Shown here: positions 27,884 to 35,840 of the stretch, one piece after another
Numbering within the stretch: position 1 is the first letter of the stretch
Layout of the letters: each line of letters starts with the position of its first letter
Source: Aquibaculum arenosum
Lineage (GTDB): Bacteria > Pseudomonadota > Alphaproteobacteria > Kiloniellales > DSM-21159
Direction of reading: 5' to 3'
Length of the DNA: 64,000 nt
NCBI RefSeq assembly: GCF_029222965.1
Contig: NZ_JARHUD010000001.1
Span: 124,001-188,000 of the forward strand
Notes under the pieces: model-generated
The model's input: the letters and a program-made list of their open reading frames with translations, nothing else
Database searches by the model: none
What the model was told of the DNA's origin: nothing
Translations under genes and position numbers: made by a program

Positions 27884-28098
27884 AATACGGCTAACAAAAA
27901 AAACGGTGAGAATGTCAGCGTTCCTGAATGAGTGCTGCGCGCATCCTGGATAGGGATTCGATACCTGCAGTACTTTATGAGGCGCGGAAAATAACACATT
28001 ATAATAAGCGATAACGAAATGGAAATAAAATACATAGCGAAAGTATTATAAGCATGAAAATGGCTGTAAATTTGTAGTTTTGTGGAAGCGCGAGTGAT

Positions 28099-29376
28099 AT
28101 GAAGAGAGGCAATTCCAGTATGAACAGTATCAATATTAGCAGCTCTTCATTGTGCGTTTTTTCTCTAGCAAACGAGGCGTATCGAAGGGGACTCGAGGTA
28201 ACGTTTCTTTGTGAAAAGAAAGTGCAAGAATTATGTGAAAAAAAGCAAATGAAATATAACCCAAAATACAATAGAGTGGGATTTGTTTTTGTAATCAGCG
28301 ACGGCATTATAAATATCACTTTCTCAAAAACGAAAGTGCTGTGCAGTAATATTATAAAATCCGACGAGACGTGGTTTGGTTCATTGTTCGGGAGAAAGAG
28401 ATATCACAGTGCGGGGTTTTACCAAGGAAAGAAAGAACAAAAACGTGCTTTGAGTAACCTTAAAATCGATACAGCAAGATACCGCGTTGTGGATAAAGCC
28501 CGAAAGAGCTTTCCCAATGACCTCAATTCTATAGTAGATGTACTAGGGTTTCCCTTAGTGGCTAAACCTGTAGCGGGGAGCATGGGGAAGGGTGTTCATG
28601 TCAATATAAACACCAGGGAAACGCTGTTGCTGTCCATCAATGAGATCAAAGCAACCCAATGCATTGTAGAGGAATATGTGCAAGGCGTAGAGTATCGTGT
28701 TTATACAGTGAATGGTGTTCCTGTTGGAGCGGTAAGGAGAACCCCACCTTACGTTATCGGGGATGGGGAAAAAACGATAAATGAACTATTGATTCAAGCT
28801 AATAATAAGAAGAGAAGGATGAAGCGCCCAATTATAAATATAGAACAGGCAATAATAAACTTAACAAAAAGAGGATTAACGTTATATTCGATACCGGACA
28901 AAGATATTTATATTAATTTGGGCGATGTGTTAGGGAGGTCATCTGGCGGGTATGTTATTCGTGATGATAGCATACTGAGTAGCACTCACTTAAAACAAAT
29001 ATGCAGAAAAATAGATAAGCTATATGACGGAATAATTTTAGGAATTGACCTTATCAATGACAAAGACAGGTATGTTGTAATAGAGATTAATGACAGACCG
29101 CAATTAAGCACTATTTTGGATCCAGATTATGGTGAGGCGTGCGATATTTCACGGTTAGTTATAAAAAAATTATTTCCTTCATCCAGGAGGGTGCGGAAAA
29201 GAAAAAACAGCGGTGATTTTATTCGTTTTTGGAACTTAATAAAGGCATCTAAAAATGATTTACTGTGGTCACCATTGAACTACCAAGATCGAATCTTGCA
29301 TGCGGCCAATACTCGGAGAAAATTATTCAATTATAAGAAATCCATTCTGGGCGCGATTGGCATCAAAGTCATTTGA
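28099..29376 (+). CDS. ATP-grasp ligase, cyanophycin-synthetase-like
   Basis: 425 residues. The ATP-grasp core runs from about residue 115 to 360. FPLVAKPVAGSMGKGVHVNI is the nucleotide-binding strand and loop, IVEEYVQGVEYRVYTVNG and PPYVIGDGEKTINELL match the cyanophycin synthetase/GshF branch, and VVIEINDRPQLSTI holds metal ligands. Such enzymes join a carboxylate to an amine through an acyl phosphate. A second ATG at 28120 follows a better AGAGAGG site and may be the true start, giving 418 residues. The 3' end overlaps that of the convergent ligase by 54 bases. AT-rich. The two proteins share the same overall layout and are probably paralogues. Substrates unknown. Confidence 0.8.
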   Translation: MKRGNSSMNSINISSSSLCVFSLANEAYRRGLEVTFLCEKKVQELCEKKQMKYNPKYNRVGFVFVISDGIINITFSKTKVLCSNIIKSDETWFGSLFGRKRYHSAGFYQGKKEQKRALSNLKIDTARYRVVDKARKSFPNDLNSIVDVLGFPLVAKPVAGSMGKGVHVNINTRETLLLSINEIKATQCIVEEYVQGVEYRVYTVNGVPVGAVRRTPPYVIGDGEKTINELLIQANNKKRRMKRPIINIEQAIINLTKRGLTLYSIPDKDIYINLGDVLGRSSGGYVIRDDSILSSTHLKQICRKIDKLYDGIILGIDLINDKDRYVVIEINDRPQLSTILDPDYGEACDISRLVIKKLFPSSRRVRKRKNSGDFIRFWNLIKASKNDLLWSPLNYQDRILHAANTRRKLFNYKKSILGAIGIKVI

Positions 29377-30663
29377 ATGGACCTCGATATTATAAACTTT
29401 TGCGGACTTCGGACCCGTTTTGCAGAGTGTTAAAACGCTCTCAACGGCGCTTCTCGAGCCAGAAAGTACCGCCTGAATGCTCCCATCTTCGGCGTTTCTA
29501 ACCCATCCGTCTACCGCGTGAACGTGCGCTTGTCGACGGAGCCAATGTCGGAACCCTACGCCTTGAACTCTGCCGGTTACGCGAATCTTGTGGTCGTGAC
29601 GAGGACTGGGGGATTTAACCGCGGTCTCGGGTAGAAGAGACTCGATCAGCGCGCCTGCGACGTCCCGTGCTTGGCCGTATGATGGGAAATGGTGGAGTGA
29701 AATATCAGGATTCGAATTAACTTCGATGACAGCCCACGCTTGTTCGTTTGCGGGTGTAGTGATATCTTTAGCTATGATATCTATTCCTGCATGGAATAGG
29801 TCAGGGATGGATTGGCGGGCTTTTATCGCTATTTCACAAAAACTTGGGTGAATGATGTTCGTTATGTCTTCACTTTCTCCACCAGCGCTAATATTGGCTA
29901 TAGGATGAAGCTCCACACGCTGCCCCGCATGTGGAATGGTTTCCGGTGTTAATCCAGTTTTCTGCATATGAGAGAGCATAACGTCAGTCAGTTTGAGCGG
30001 GTTTTTGCCAATGTACGGGATTGATTCCCTTTCGCGAGCTTTCAGAGTCACCAATTGTCGAATGGTATGCACGCCATCGCCCGTTACCGAGGCAGGGTAG
30101 CGTCGCGCGGCAGCTACAACTTTGTCTTGAATGACAAAAACACGATGGTCGCCGCCTTCTATCATCGGTTCTACAATAATTGTTTTTCCGTTCTTTGCTG
30201 CAACTTGCCAGCTCAAATCGAAATCTTCGATTTTTGTAATGCCTACGGAAACACCCCGACCGCTATGTGCCGATAGCGGTTTTATGACGACAGGCACATC
30301 CAAACTGCACGCATACTTCCATGCTTGTTTTTTCTCGCTCACAGGAAATTTTCTTCCCAGCGGAACCGTAACGCCAGAACGATTCAAAAGTTGCTTCGTT
30401 GCGTGCTTGTTATCGGTAACGAATCTCGCAAAAACAGATGTTCTATTGCTCATTCGTTGTGTAAAATGAATGCAATTGTTGTTGAAACGCACCGTGTTAA
30501 GTTGGCCGCTCATTGATACCACGCTACAGCCGCGTTTCCAGGCAGCATGTGTAAGAACTTCTGTTTGATTCTTGCGTGAAAATAGCTGCCATCCTGGCAC
30601 TTCCCAAAAGCTTGCGGGATGGAGAATGCGCTCTAACGAAGAACGTAACGCTGATTCTGACAT
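29323..30663 (-). CDS. ATP-grasp ligase fused to an acylphosphatase domain
   Basis: 446 residues. Residues about 85-350 form an ATP-grasp ligase of the cyanophycin synthetase type (VPVVIKPLSAHSGRGVSVGI, EPMIEGGDHRVFVIQDK, TGDGVHTIRQL, AVIEVNSNPDISLHHFPSYG). Residues about 358-446 are a complete acylphosphatase: VTGRVQGVGFRHWLRR then GWVRNAEDGSI. Its catalytic arginine (about R372) and asparagine (about N390) are 18 residues apart, as R23 and N41 are in muscle acylphosphatase. The ATG at 30661-30663 with AGGGAGGTG upstream is preferred over a GTG twelve bases earlier. Composition is intermediate. It faces the preceding ligase gene. The fusion suggests hydrolysis of stray acyl-phosphate intermediates, which is an inference. 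Confidence 0.85.
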   Translation of the reverse strand: MSESALRSSLERILHPASFWEVPGWQLFSRKNQTEVLTHAAWKRGCSVVSMSGQLNTVRFNNNCIHFTQRMSNRTSVFARFVTDNKHATKQLLNRSGVTVPLGRKFPVSEKKQAWKYACSLDVPVVIKPLSAHSGRGVSVGITKIEDFDLSWQVAAKNGKTIIVEPMIEGGDHRVFVIQDKVVAAARRYPASVTGDGVHTIRQLVTLKARERESIPYIGKNPLKLTDVMLSHMQKTGLTPETIPHAGQRVELHPIANISAGGESEDITNIIHPSFCEIAIKARQSIPDLFHAGIDIIAKDITTPANEQAWAVIEVNSNPDISLHHFPSYGQARDVAGALIESLLPETAVKSPSPRHDHKIRVTGRVQGVGFRHWLRRQAHVHAVDGWVRNAEDGSIQAVLSGSRSAVESVLTLCKTGPKSAKVYNIEVHSNDFDANRAQNGFLIIE

Positions 30664-30767
30664 TTCTCTCTTCACCTCCCTACTTACTTTCTAGCAAGAA
30701 ATATATGCCGCTATTCAAGTGGTATACATAGGGCCATATACGCTCATCAGCACCTTACCTCAGCCGC

Positions 30768-31448
30768 TCACCCCTCCACGCCCAGCCCCTCGAAAAACAG
30801 CTTCAAGATCGTCGCTTCCGCCGTTTCGAACATCGTCTCCGTCATGGCGTCGCGGCCGAGGACGGCGCGGATTTGGCTGTCGAAGTCGGCGTAGTGCTGG
30901 GTGGTGGCCCAGATGGTGAAGAGGAGGTGGACCGGGTCCAGGGGCGTGAGGCGGCCCTGATCCATCCAGCCCTGCAGCACCGCCGCCTTGCGCCGCACCT
31001 GGGCGCGCAGCTCCTGCTCCAGCTTGGGGCGGAGCAGCGGCGCGCCCTGCAGGATCTCCGAGAGGAAGAGCCGGCTGGCCTCGGGGTGGCTGCGCGAGAG
31101 CGCCAGCTTGCGCCGGACATAGCGGCGCACCTCCTCCTGGGGGTCGCCGGCGGCGTCCAGGGACTCCAGCGGCGCCAGCCACATGGTCAGCGTGCGCTCC
31201 AGCACCGCCACGTAGATGTCCTTCTTGCGCCGGTAGTAGTAGAGCAGGTTGGGCTTGGACATGCCGGCGCGCGCGGCGATCTGGTCGATGGTGCCGCCGC
31301 GGTAGCCGTAGCGCGAGAAGACCGCGAGGGCGGCGTCCAGAATGCGCTCCTCGTTGCCGACCTGGATGCGGGTGCGCTTCTTGGTGCGCGCCGCCCGCCC
31401 GGTGATGCGCGCTGCCGCGGGCAGCGCCGCCTGTTTCGTTACGCTCAC
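30768..31448 (-). CDS. rutR: TetR family regulator, RutR-like
   Basis: About 226 residues from a GTG at 31446-31448; the frame is open to 31574, so the exact start is uncertain. The TetR helix-turn-helix is plain: RILDAALAVFSRYGYRGGTI then IAARAGMSKPNLLYYYRRKKD. The C-terminal part (LEQELRAQVRRKAAVLQGWM, DPVHLLFTIWATTQHYADFD) is that of RutR/YcdC, the uracil- and thymine-responsive repressor of pyrimidine breakdown. It is divergent from a pyrimidine operon, and the spacer contains a 16-base site matching the RutR consensus in 14 positions or more. This combination makes the assignment firm despite the unsure start. Confidence 0.87.
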   Translation of the reverse strand: MSVTKQAALPAAARITGRAARTKKRTRIQVGNEERILDAALAVFSRYGYRGGTIDQIAARAGMSKPNLLYYYRRKKDIYVAVLERTLTMWLAPLESLDAAGDPQEEVRRYVRRKLALSRSHPEASRLFLSEILQGAPLLRPKLEQELRAQVRRKAAVLQGWMDQGRLTPLDPVHLLFTIWATTQHYADFDSQIRAVLGRDAMTETMFETAEATILKLFFEGLGVEG

Positions 31449-31838
31449 GCGCCCCCGGGCCCCTCTGGGTTCCTCGCCGTCATTCGCACAGCCCCTCACT
31501 TCCCCTTGCGCGCAAGCCCCCCGGAGGAGACCCCTGTAGCAGGCCCCTGTAGCAGGCCTTGTCGATTTCGCCACTGGCTCCTTGACCGCCCGCGCGCTGT
31601 CGTCCTAGGCTAATTTTGACCGATTGGTCAGGATCATGAGCCTACACGCAAGTGGGCCCCTGGCCAAAGGTGAATTGCCCCACCCCAACCGGAAGCGGTG
31701 GCGGGCGGGGCAGCGCCGTGATGCAAGAGCCGCCGGCGAAAAACAAGGCGGCGCCCGGGAATCGGGAGCGGCGCGGGGACGACAGGGTGGTAGAATGGCC
31801 GGCCGGTGCGGGCGGCCGCGGGCGACGAGGGAGGGCTT
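31449..31838. other. Control region between rutR and the pyrimidine operon
   Basis: 390 bases without a supported gene. The rutR frame remains open to 31574 in the left part, and the RutR-type operator lies at 31616-31631. The remainder up to 31838 is GC-rich, and its open frames lack ribosome-binding sites. It probably contains a leader of about 200 bases for the operon. Confidence 0.6.
31616..31631. promoter_or_regulatory. RutR-type operator
   Basis: TTGACCGATTGGTCAG is a near-perfect inverted repeat and matches the E. coli RutR consensus TTGACCAnnTGGTCAA at all specified positions except two (positions 7 and 16). It lies between the divergent rutR-like gene and the operon starting at 31839. 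TTGACC may also serve as the -35 box of the operon promoter, which would let the repressor block polymerase directly. Confidence 0.8.
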
Positions 31839-32708
31839 ATGACCAAGCTCAAGGGTGGCCTGATTCAGATGGGCCTGAAGGCGAGCACCGACTCCACGCC
31901 GGAGGCGATTCGCCAAGCGATGCTGGACGCGCATCTGCCACTGATCGAGGAGGCGGGGCGCCAGGGCGTGCAGGTGCTCTGCTTCCAGGAGGTCTTCACC
32001 CAGCCCTACTTCTGCCCGAGCCAGTCGGAGAAGTGGTACGCCGCCGCCGAGCGCATTCCCGACGGCCCCACCGTCACCCTGATGCAGGAACTGGCGGCCA
32101 GGCACAGCATGGTGATCGTCGTCCCGATCTACGAGGAGGACATCACCGGCGTCTACTACAACACGGCCGCGGTGATCGACGCCGATGGGCGCTATCTCGG
32201 CAAGTACCGCAAGACCCACATTCCCCAGGTCGCCGGCTTCTGGGAGAAGTATTTCTTCAAGCCCGGCGCCTCGGGCTGGCCGGTCTTCGACACGGCCTAT
32301 TGCCGCCTGGGCGTCTATATCTGTTACGATCGGCACTTCCCCGAGGGCTGGCGCGCACTGGCGCTGAACGGCGCGGAGTACATCGTCAATCCCTCGGCCA
32401 CGGTCGCGGGCGTTTCGGAGTACCTCTGGAAGCTGGAGCAGCCGGCCGCGGCCGCCGCCAACGGGGTCTTTATCGGGGCGATCAACCGCGTGGGCCGCGA
32501 GGCGCCCTGGGACATCGGCGAGTTCTACGGCCAGTCCTACTTCGTCAATCCGCGCGGCGAGATCGAGGCCGAGGCCAGCCGCGACCAGGACGAGCTGCTG
32601 GTCCACGAAATGGACCTCGCGCTGCTCAAGGAAATCCGCAACAAATGGCAATTCTTCCGCGACCGCCGGCCGGAGACCTATGGTCCGCTGGCGGACGTGG
32701 GACGCTGA
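31839..32708 (+). CDS. Nitrilase-superfamily amidohydrolase (beta-ureidopropionase / N-carbamoyl hydrolase type)
   Basis: 289 residues. The catalytic triad of the carbon-nitrogen hydrolase superfamily is complete: E51 (CFQEVF), K125 (KYRKTHIP) and C162 (GVYICYDRHFPEG). The sequence is close to the beta-ureidopropionase and N-carbamoylputrescine amidase branches. In the reductive pyrimidine pathway it would release beta-alanine or beta-aminoisobutyrate, carbon dioxide and ammonia from the N-carbamoyl compound. The ATG at 31839 follows GAGGGAGGG. It is the first gene of the RutR-controlled operon. A second candidate for the same step, an unrelated M20 enzyme, follows. Confidence 0.9.
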   Translation: MTKLKGGLIQMGLKASTDSTPEAIRQAMLDAHLPLIEEAGRQGVQVLCFQEVFTQPYFCPSQSEKWYAAAERIPDGPTVTLMQELAARHSMVIVVPIYEEDITGVYYNTAAVIDADGRYLGKYRKTHIPQVAGFWEKYFFKPGASGWPVFDTAYCRLGVYICYDRHFPEGWRALALNGAEYIVNPSATVAGVSEYLWKLEQPAAAAANGVFIGAINRVGREAPWDIGEFYGQSYFVNPRGEIEAEASRDQDELLVHEMDLALLKEIRNKWQFFRDRRPETYGPLADVGR

Positions 32709-32760
32709 CAGAAACGGCGCCGGGTTCGGCACCAATAAGGGCGACAGGCAGAAGGAAGGG

Positions 32761-34020
32761 ATGACGATGGACGGCAACCTCGCGGGCAGCAATCTGCGGA
32801 TCAACGGCGACCGGCTCTGGGAGAGCCTGATGGAGATGGCCAAGATCGGCGCGACGGAGAAGGGCGGCAATTGCCGCCTGGCGCTGACCGACCTCGACAA
32901 GGACGGCCGCGATCTCTTCGTGCGCTGGTGCAAGGAGGCCGGCTGTACCATCCGCGTCGACAAGATGGGCAACATCTATGCCCGCCGTGCCGGGAAGAAT
33001 GACTCCCTAGCCCCGGTGATGACCGGCAGTCACCTGGACACCCAGCCGACCGGCGGCCGCTTCGACGGCGTTCTGGGCGTTCTGGCGGGGCTCGAGGTGG
33101 TCCGCACCCTGAACGACCTCAACTACGAGACCGAGCGCCCGGTCGAGGTGCTGGTCTGGACCAACGAGGAGGGCTCGCGCTTCGCACCGGCCATGATCTC
33201 GTCGGGCGTCTTCGCCGGCGCCTACGATCTGGAGTTCGGCCTGAGCCGCAAGGATCAGGAGGGCAAGACCATCGGCGAGGAGCTGCAGCGCATCGGCTAC
33301 GCCGGCGAGGACCCGGTGGGCAAGGAGGTGCATGCCTTCTTCGAGCTGCACATCGAGCAGGGGCCAATCCTGGAGGCCGAGGAGAAGACAATCGGCGTGG
33401 TCACCGACGCCCAGGGCCAGCGCTGGTATGAAGTCACCATCACCGGTCAGGAATCCCACGCCGGTCCGACCCCGATGAACCGCCGCCGCGACGCGCTGCT
33501 CGGTGCCTCGCGCATCGTCGACCTGGTCAACCGCATCGGCCTGGAGCATGCGCCCTATGCCTGCGCCACGGTGGGCATGCTGAACGTCTATCCCAACTCC
33601 CGGAACGTCATTCCAGGGCAGGTTTTCCTCACCATCGACTTCCGTCATCCCGAGGATGATGTGCTCACCGAGATGGACCGCAAGCTGCGCGCGGGCATTG
33701 ACGAGATCACCGGCAAGATCGGCCTGGAGCAAGCGGTCGAGGATATCTTCTACTACAAGCCGATCCACTTCGACGAAGACTGCATCGCCGCCGTGCGCGC
33801 CGCCACCGAGGAACTGGGCTACAGCCACCGCGACATGGTCTCCGGCGCCGGCCACGACGCCTGCTACATGTCGAAGGTGGCGCCGACCTCCATGGTCTTC
33901 GTGCCCTGCATCGACGGCATCAGCCACAACGAGGTGGAGGACGCCAAGCCCGAGTGGGTGAGTGCCGGGACCGACGTCCTGCTGCGCGCGATGATCCAGC
34001 GCGCCGGCAAGGCAGACTAG
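32761..34020 (+). CDS. M20 family hydrolase (N-carbamoyl-beta-alanine / allantoate type)
   Basis: 419 residues. Metal ligands are seen in GSHLDTQPTGGRFDGVLG, the catalytic glutamates in WTNEEGSRFAPAM, and others in ELHIEQGPILE and SGAGHDACYM. Many members cut N-carbamoyl-beta-alanine, the last step of the reductive pyrimidine pathway. The related enzyme at 11146 in this window has the same motifs but a different regulatory setting. The ATG at 32761 is preceded by GAAGGAAGGG; the frame also stays open upstream. Having both this enzyme and the nitrilase-type hydrolase implies redundancy, or a second N-carbamoyl substrate such as a hydantoin product. Confidence 0.9.
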   Translation: MTMDGNLAGSNLRINGDRLWESLMEMAKIGATEKGGNCRLALTDLDKDGRDLFVRWCKEAGCTIRVDKMGNIYARRAGKNDSLAPVMTGSHLDTQPTGGRFDGVLGVLAGLEVVRTLNDLNYETERPVEVLVWTNEEGSRFAPAMISSGVFAGAYDLEFGLSRKDQEGKTIGEELQRIGYAGEDPVGKEVHAFFELHIEQGPILEAEEKTIGVVTDAQGQRWYEVTITGQESHAGPTPMNRRRDALLGASRIVDLVNRIGLEHAPYACATVGMLNVYPNSRNVIPGQVFLTIDFRHPEDDVLTEMDRKLRAGIDEITGKIGLEQAVEDIFYYKPIHFDEDCIAAVRAATEELGYSHRDMVSGAGHDACYMSKVAPTSMVFVPCIDGISHNEVEDAKPEWVSAGTDVLLRAMIQRAGKAD

Positions 34021-34045
34021 GTCTGGGGAGACCAAGATCCGGAGT

Positions 34046-34078
34046 GCCGGCGGGCGGCCGCGAGCGCGGTCCGCCGGC
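34046..34078 (+). terminator. GC-rich hairpin before the importer genes
   Basis: GCCGGCGG (34046-34053) pairs with CCGCCGGC (34071-34078) around a GC-rich loop. No U-run follows. It lies in the 100-base gap between the hydrolase and the ABC genes and may dampen read-through or shield mRNA ends. Confidence 0.35.
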
Positions 34079-34120
34079 CAAGCAACAAGCAAGAATGCAA
34101 AGTGACGAAGCAGGGTGGTA

Positions 34121-34915
34121 ATGGCGCGTAACGGCGTGGAGCGGGCAGTTGATGTCCGCGATCTTTCACTGACCTTTCAAACGGCGGATGGCCCGGTCTA
34201 CGCCTTGTCGCAAGTCAATCTGGAGGTGAAGGCGGGGGATTTCGTCTCCTTCATCGGCCCGTCGGGTTGCGGCAAGACCACCCTGATGCGGGTCATCGCC
34301 GACCTGGAGCAGCCCACGGGCGGCAACATCACGGTCAACGGCGTCTCGCCGCAGGAGGCCCGCCTGGCGCGGGCCTACGGCTACGTCTTTCAGGCGCCGG
34401 CGCTCTATCCCTGGCGCAGCATCGAGCGCAACGTGGCCCTGCCGCTGGAGATCATGGGGCTGGGGCGCGAAGAGCGCCGCGAGCGGGCGCGTAAGTACCT
34501 GGAGCTGGTCAACCTCACCGGCTTCGACAAGAAGTACCCCTGGCAGCTCTCCGGCGGCATGCAGCAGCGCGCCTCGATTGCGCGCGCGCTCTGCTTCGAT
34601 CCCGACCTGCTGCTGATGGACGAGCCCTTCGGGGCCTTGGATGAGATCGTCCGCGACCACCTCAACGAACAGCTGCTGCAGCTTTGGGACAAGACCGGCA
34701 AGACGGTCGTCTTCGTCACCCACTCCATTCCCGAGGCGGTGTTCCTCTCCACCCACATCGTGGTCATGTCGCCGCGCCCGGGCCGGATCATCGACATCAT
34801 AGAAAGCCCGCTGCCGCGCGAACGGCCGCTGGATATCCGGGAATCGCCGGAGTTCCTGGAGGTGGCCCAGCGCGTGCGCGAAGGCCTGCGGGCAGGGCAC
34901 AGCTATGACGAGTGA
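34121..34915 (+). CDS. ABC transporter ATPase, nitrate/sulfonate/pyrimidine type
   Basis: 264 residues. Walker A FIGPSGCGKTTLMRV, signature LSGGMQQRASIARAL, Walker B DLLLMDEPFGALD and the switch histidine in VFVTHSIPEAVFL are all present, with the DEPFGALDE variant of the SsuB/TauB/ThiZ family. It powers the two permeases encoded next. Chosen start is the ATG at 34121; a GTG six bases upstream is also in frame. The 3' end overlaps the first permease gene by eleven bases. Context (RutR site, dihydropyrimidinase) suggests uptake of a pyrimidine or its reduced or carbamoyl derivative. Confidence 0.92.
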   Translation: MARNGVERAVDVRDLSLTFQTADGPVYALSQVNLEVKAGDFVSFIGPSGCGKTTLMRVIADLEQPTGGNITVNGVSPQEARLARAYGYVFQAPALYPWRSIERNVALPLEIMGLGREERRERARKYLELVNLTGFDKKYPWQLSGGMQQRASIARALCFDPDLLLMDEPFGALDEIVRDHLNEQLLQLWDKTGKTVVFVTHSIPEAVFLSTHIVVMSPRPGRIIDIIESPLPRERPLDIRESPEFLEVAQRVREGLRAGHSYDE

Positions 34916-35840
34916 GGTCGCCCGCATCGAGCCGCTGCCCGCCGCCGCCCGGCCGGGCTTGCTGAGCGCCTTCTGGCAGGGGCGCACCGGCCCGGTGCTG
35001 GTGGTGGCGCTGGCCATGGTGGCGCTCTGGTACGCCGGCGCGGTGTGGCTCAATTCGCCCTGGCAGTACGACGTCTTCCAGCGCCAGGACGTGGAGTGGA
35101 CCACGACCGATCTGGTGCGCGAAACCCTCAATCAGGATCGACCTGTCCTGCCCGCACCTCATCAGGTGCTGGCGGAGATGCAAAAGACCATCCTCGAGGT
35201 GGCGCCGGATTCCCGCCGCAGCCTTATCTACCACTCCTGGGTCACGCTCTCCTCGACGCTGCTGGGTTTCGCCATTGGCTCGCTGCTCGGCATCCTGCTG
35301 GCGGTGGGCATCGTCTATGTGAAGGCGCTGGAAAAGTCGCTCATGCCCTGGGTGATCGCTTCCCAGACCATTCCCATCCTCGCGATTGCGCCCATGGTTG
35401 TGGTGGTGCTGGGCTCCATCGGGCTGCGCGGCCTGATCCCCAAGGCGGTCATCTCCACCTATCTCTCCTTCTTCCCGGTGACCATCGGCATGGTGAAGGG
35501 TCTGCGTTCGCCCGATCCGCTGCAGCTCGACCTGATGCGCACCTACAGCGCCAGCCGCTGGCAGACCTTCTGGAAGCTGCGCTGGCCCTCGTCCGTGCCC
35601 TTCCTTTTCACCAGCCTCAAGGTCGGCATCGCCATCTCGCTGGTGGGCGCCATCGTGGGGGAACTGCCCACCGGGGCGCAGGCTGGCCTGGGGGCGCGCC
35701 TGCTGGCCGGCTCCTACTACGGGCAGACGGTGCAGATTTGGTCGGCGCTCTTCACCGCCGCGTTCATCGCCGCGCTGTTGGTGGCGCTGGTGAGCCTGGT
35801 CGAGCGGCTGGTGCTCAAGCGCATGGGGGTGAAGCCATGA
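34905..35840 (+). CDS. ABC transporter permease, SsuC/TauC type
   Basis: 311 residues. After an N-terminal helix (PVLVVALAMVALWYAGAVWL) comes a periplasmic stretch and five more helices with the EAA-loop region MRTYSASRWQTFWKLRWPSS. It starts inside the end of the ATPase gene and ends in ATGA overlap with the second permease, so the three are tightly coupled. Two different permeases indicate a heterodimeric importer, unlike the usual homodimeric SsuC. Confidence 0.9.
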   Translation: MTSEVARIEPLPAAARPGLLSAFWQGRTGPVLVVALAMVALWYAGAVWLNSPWQYDVFQRQDVEWTTTDLVRETLNQDRPVLPAPHQVLAEMQKTILEVAPDSRRSLIYHSWVTLSSTLLGFAIGSLLGILLAVGIVYVKALEKSLMPWVIASQTIPILAIAPMVVVVLGSIGLRGLIPKAVISTYLSFFPVTIGMVKGLRSPDPLQLDLMRTYSASRWQTFWKLRWPSSVPFLFTSLKVGIAISLVGAIVGELPTGAQAGLGARLLAGSYYGQTVQIWSALFTAAFIAALLVALVSLVERLVLKRMGVKP

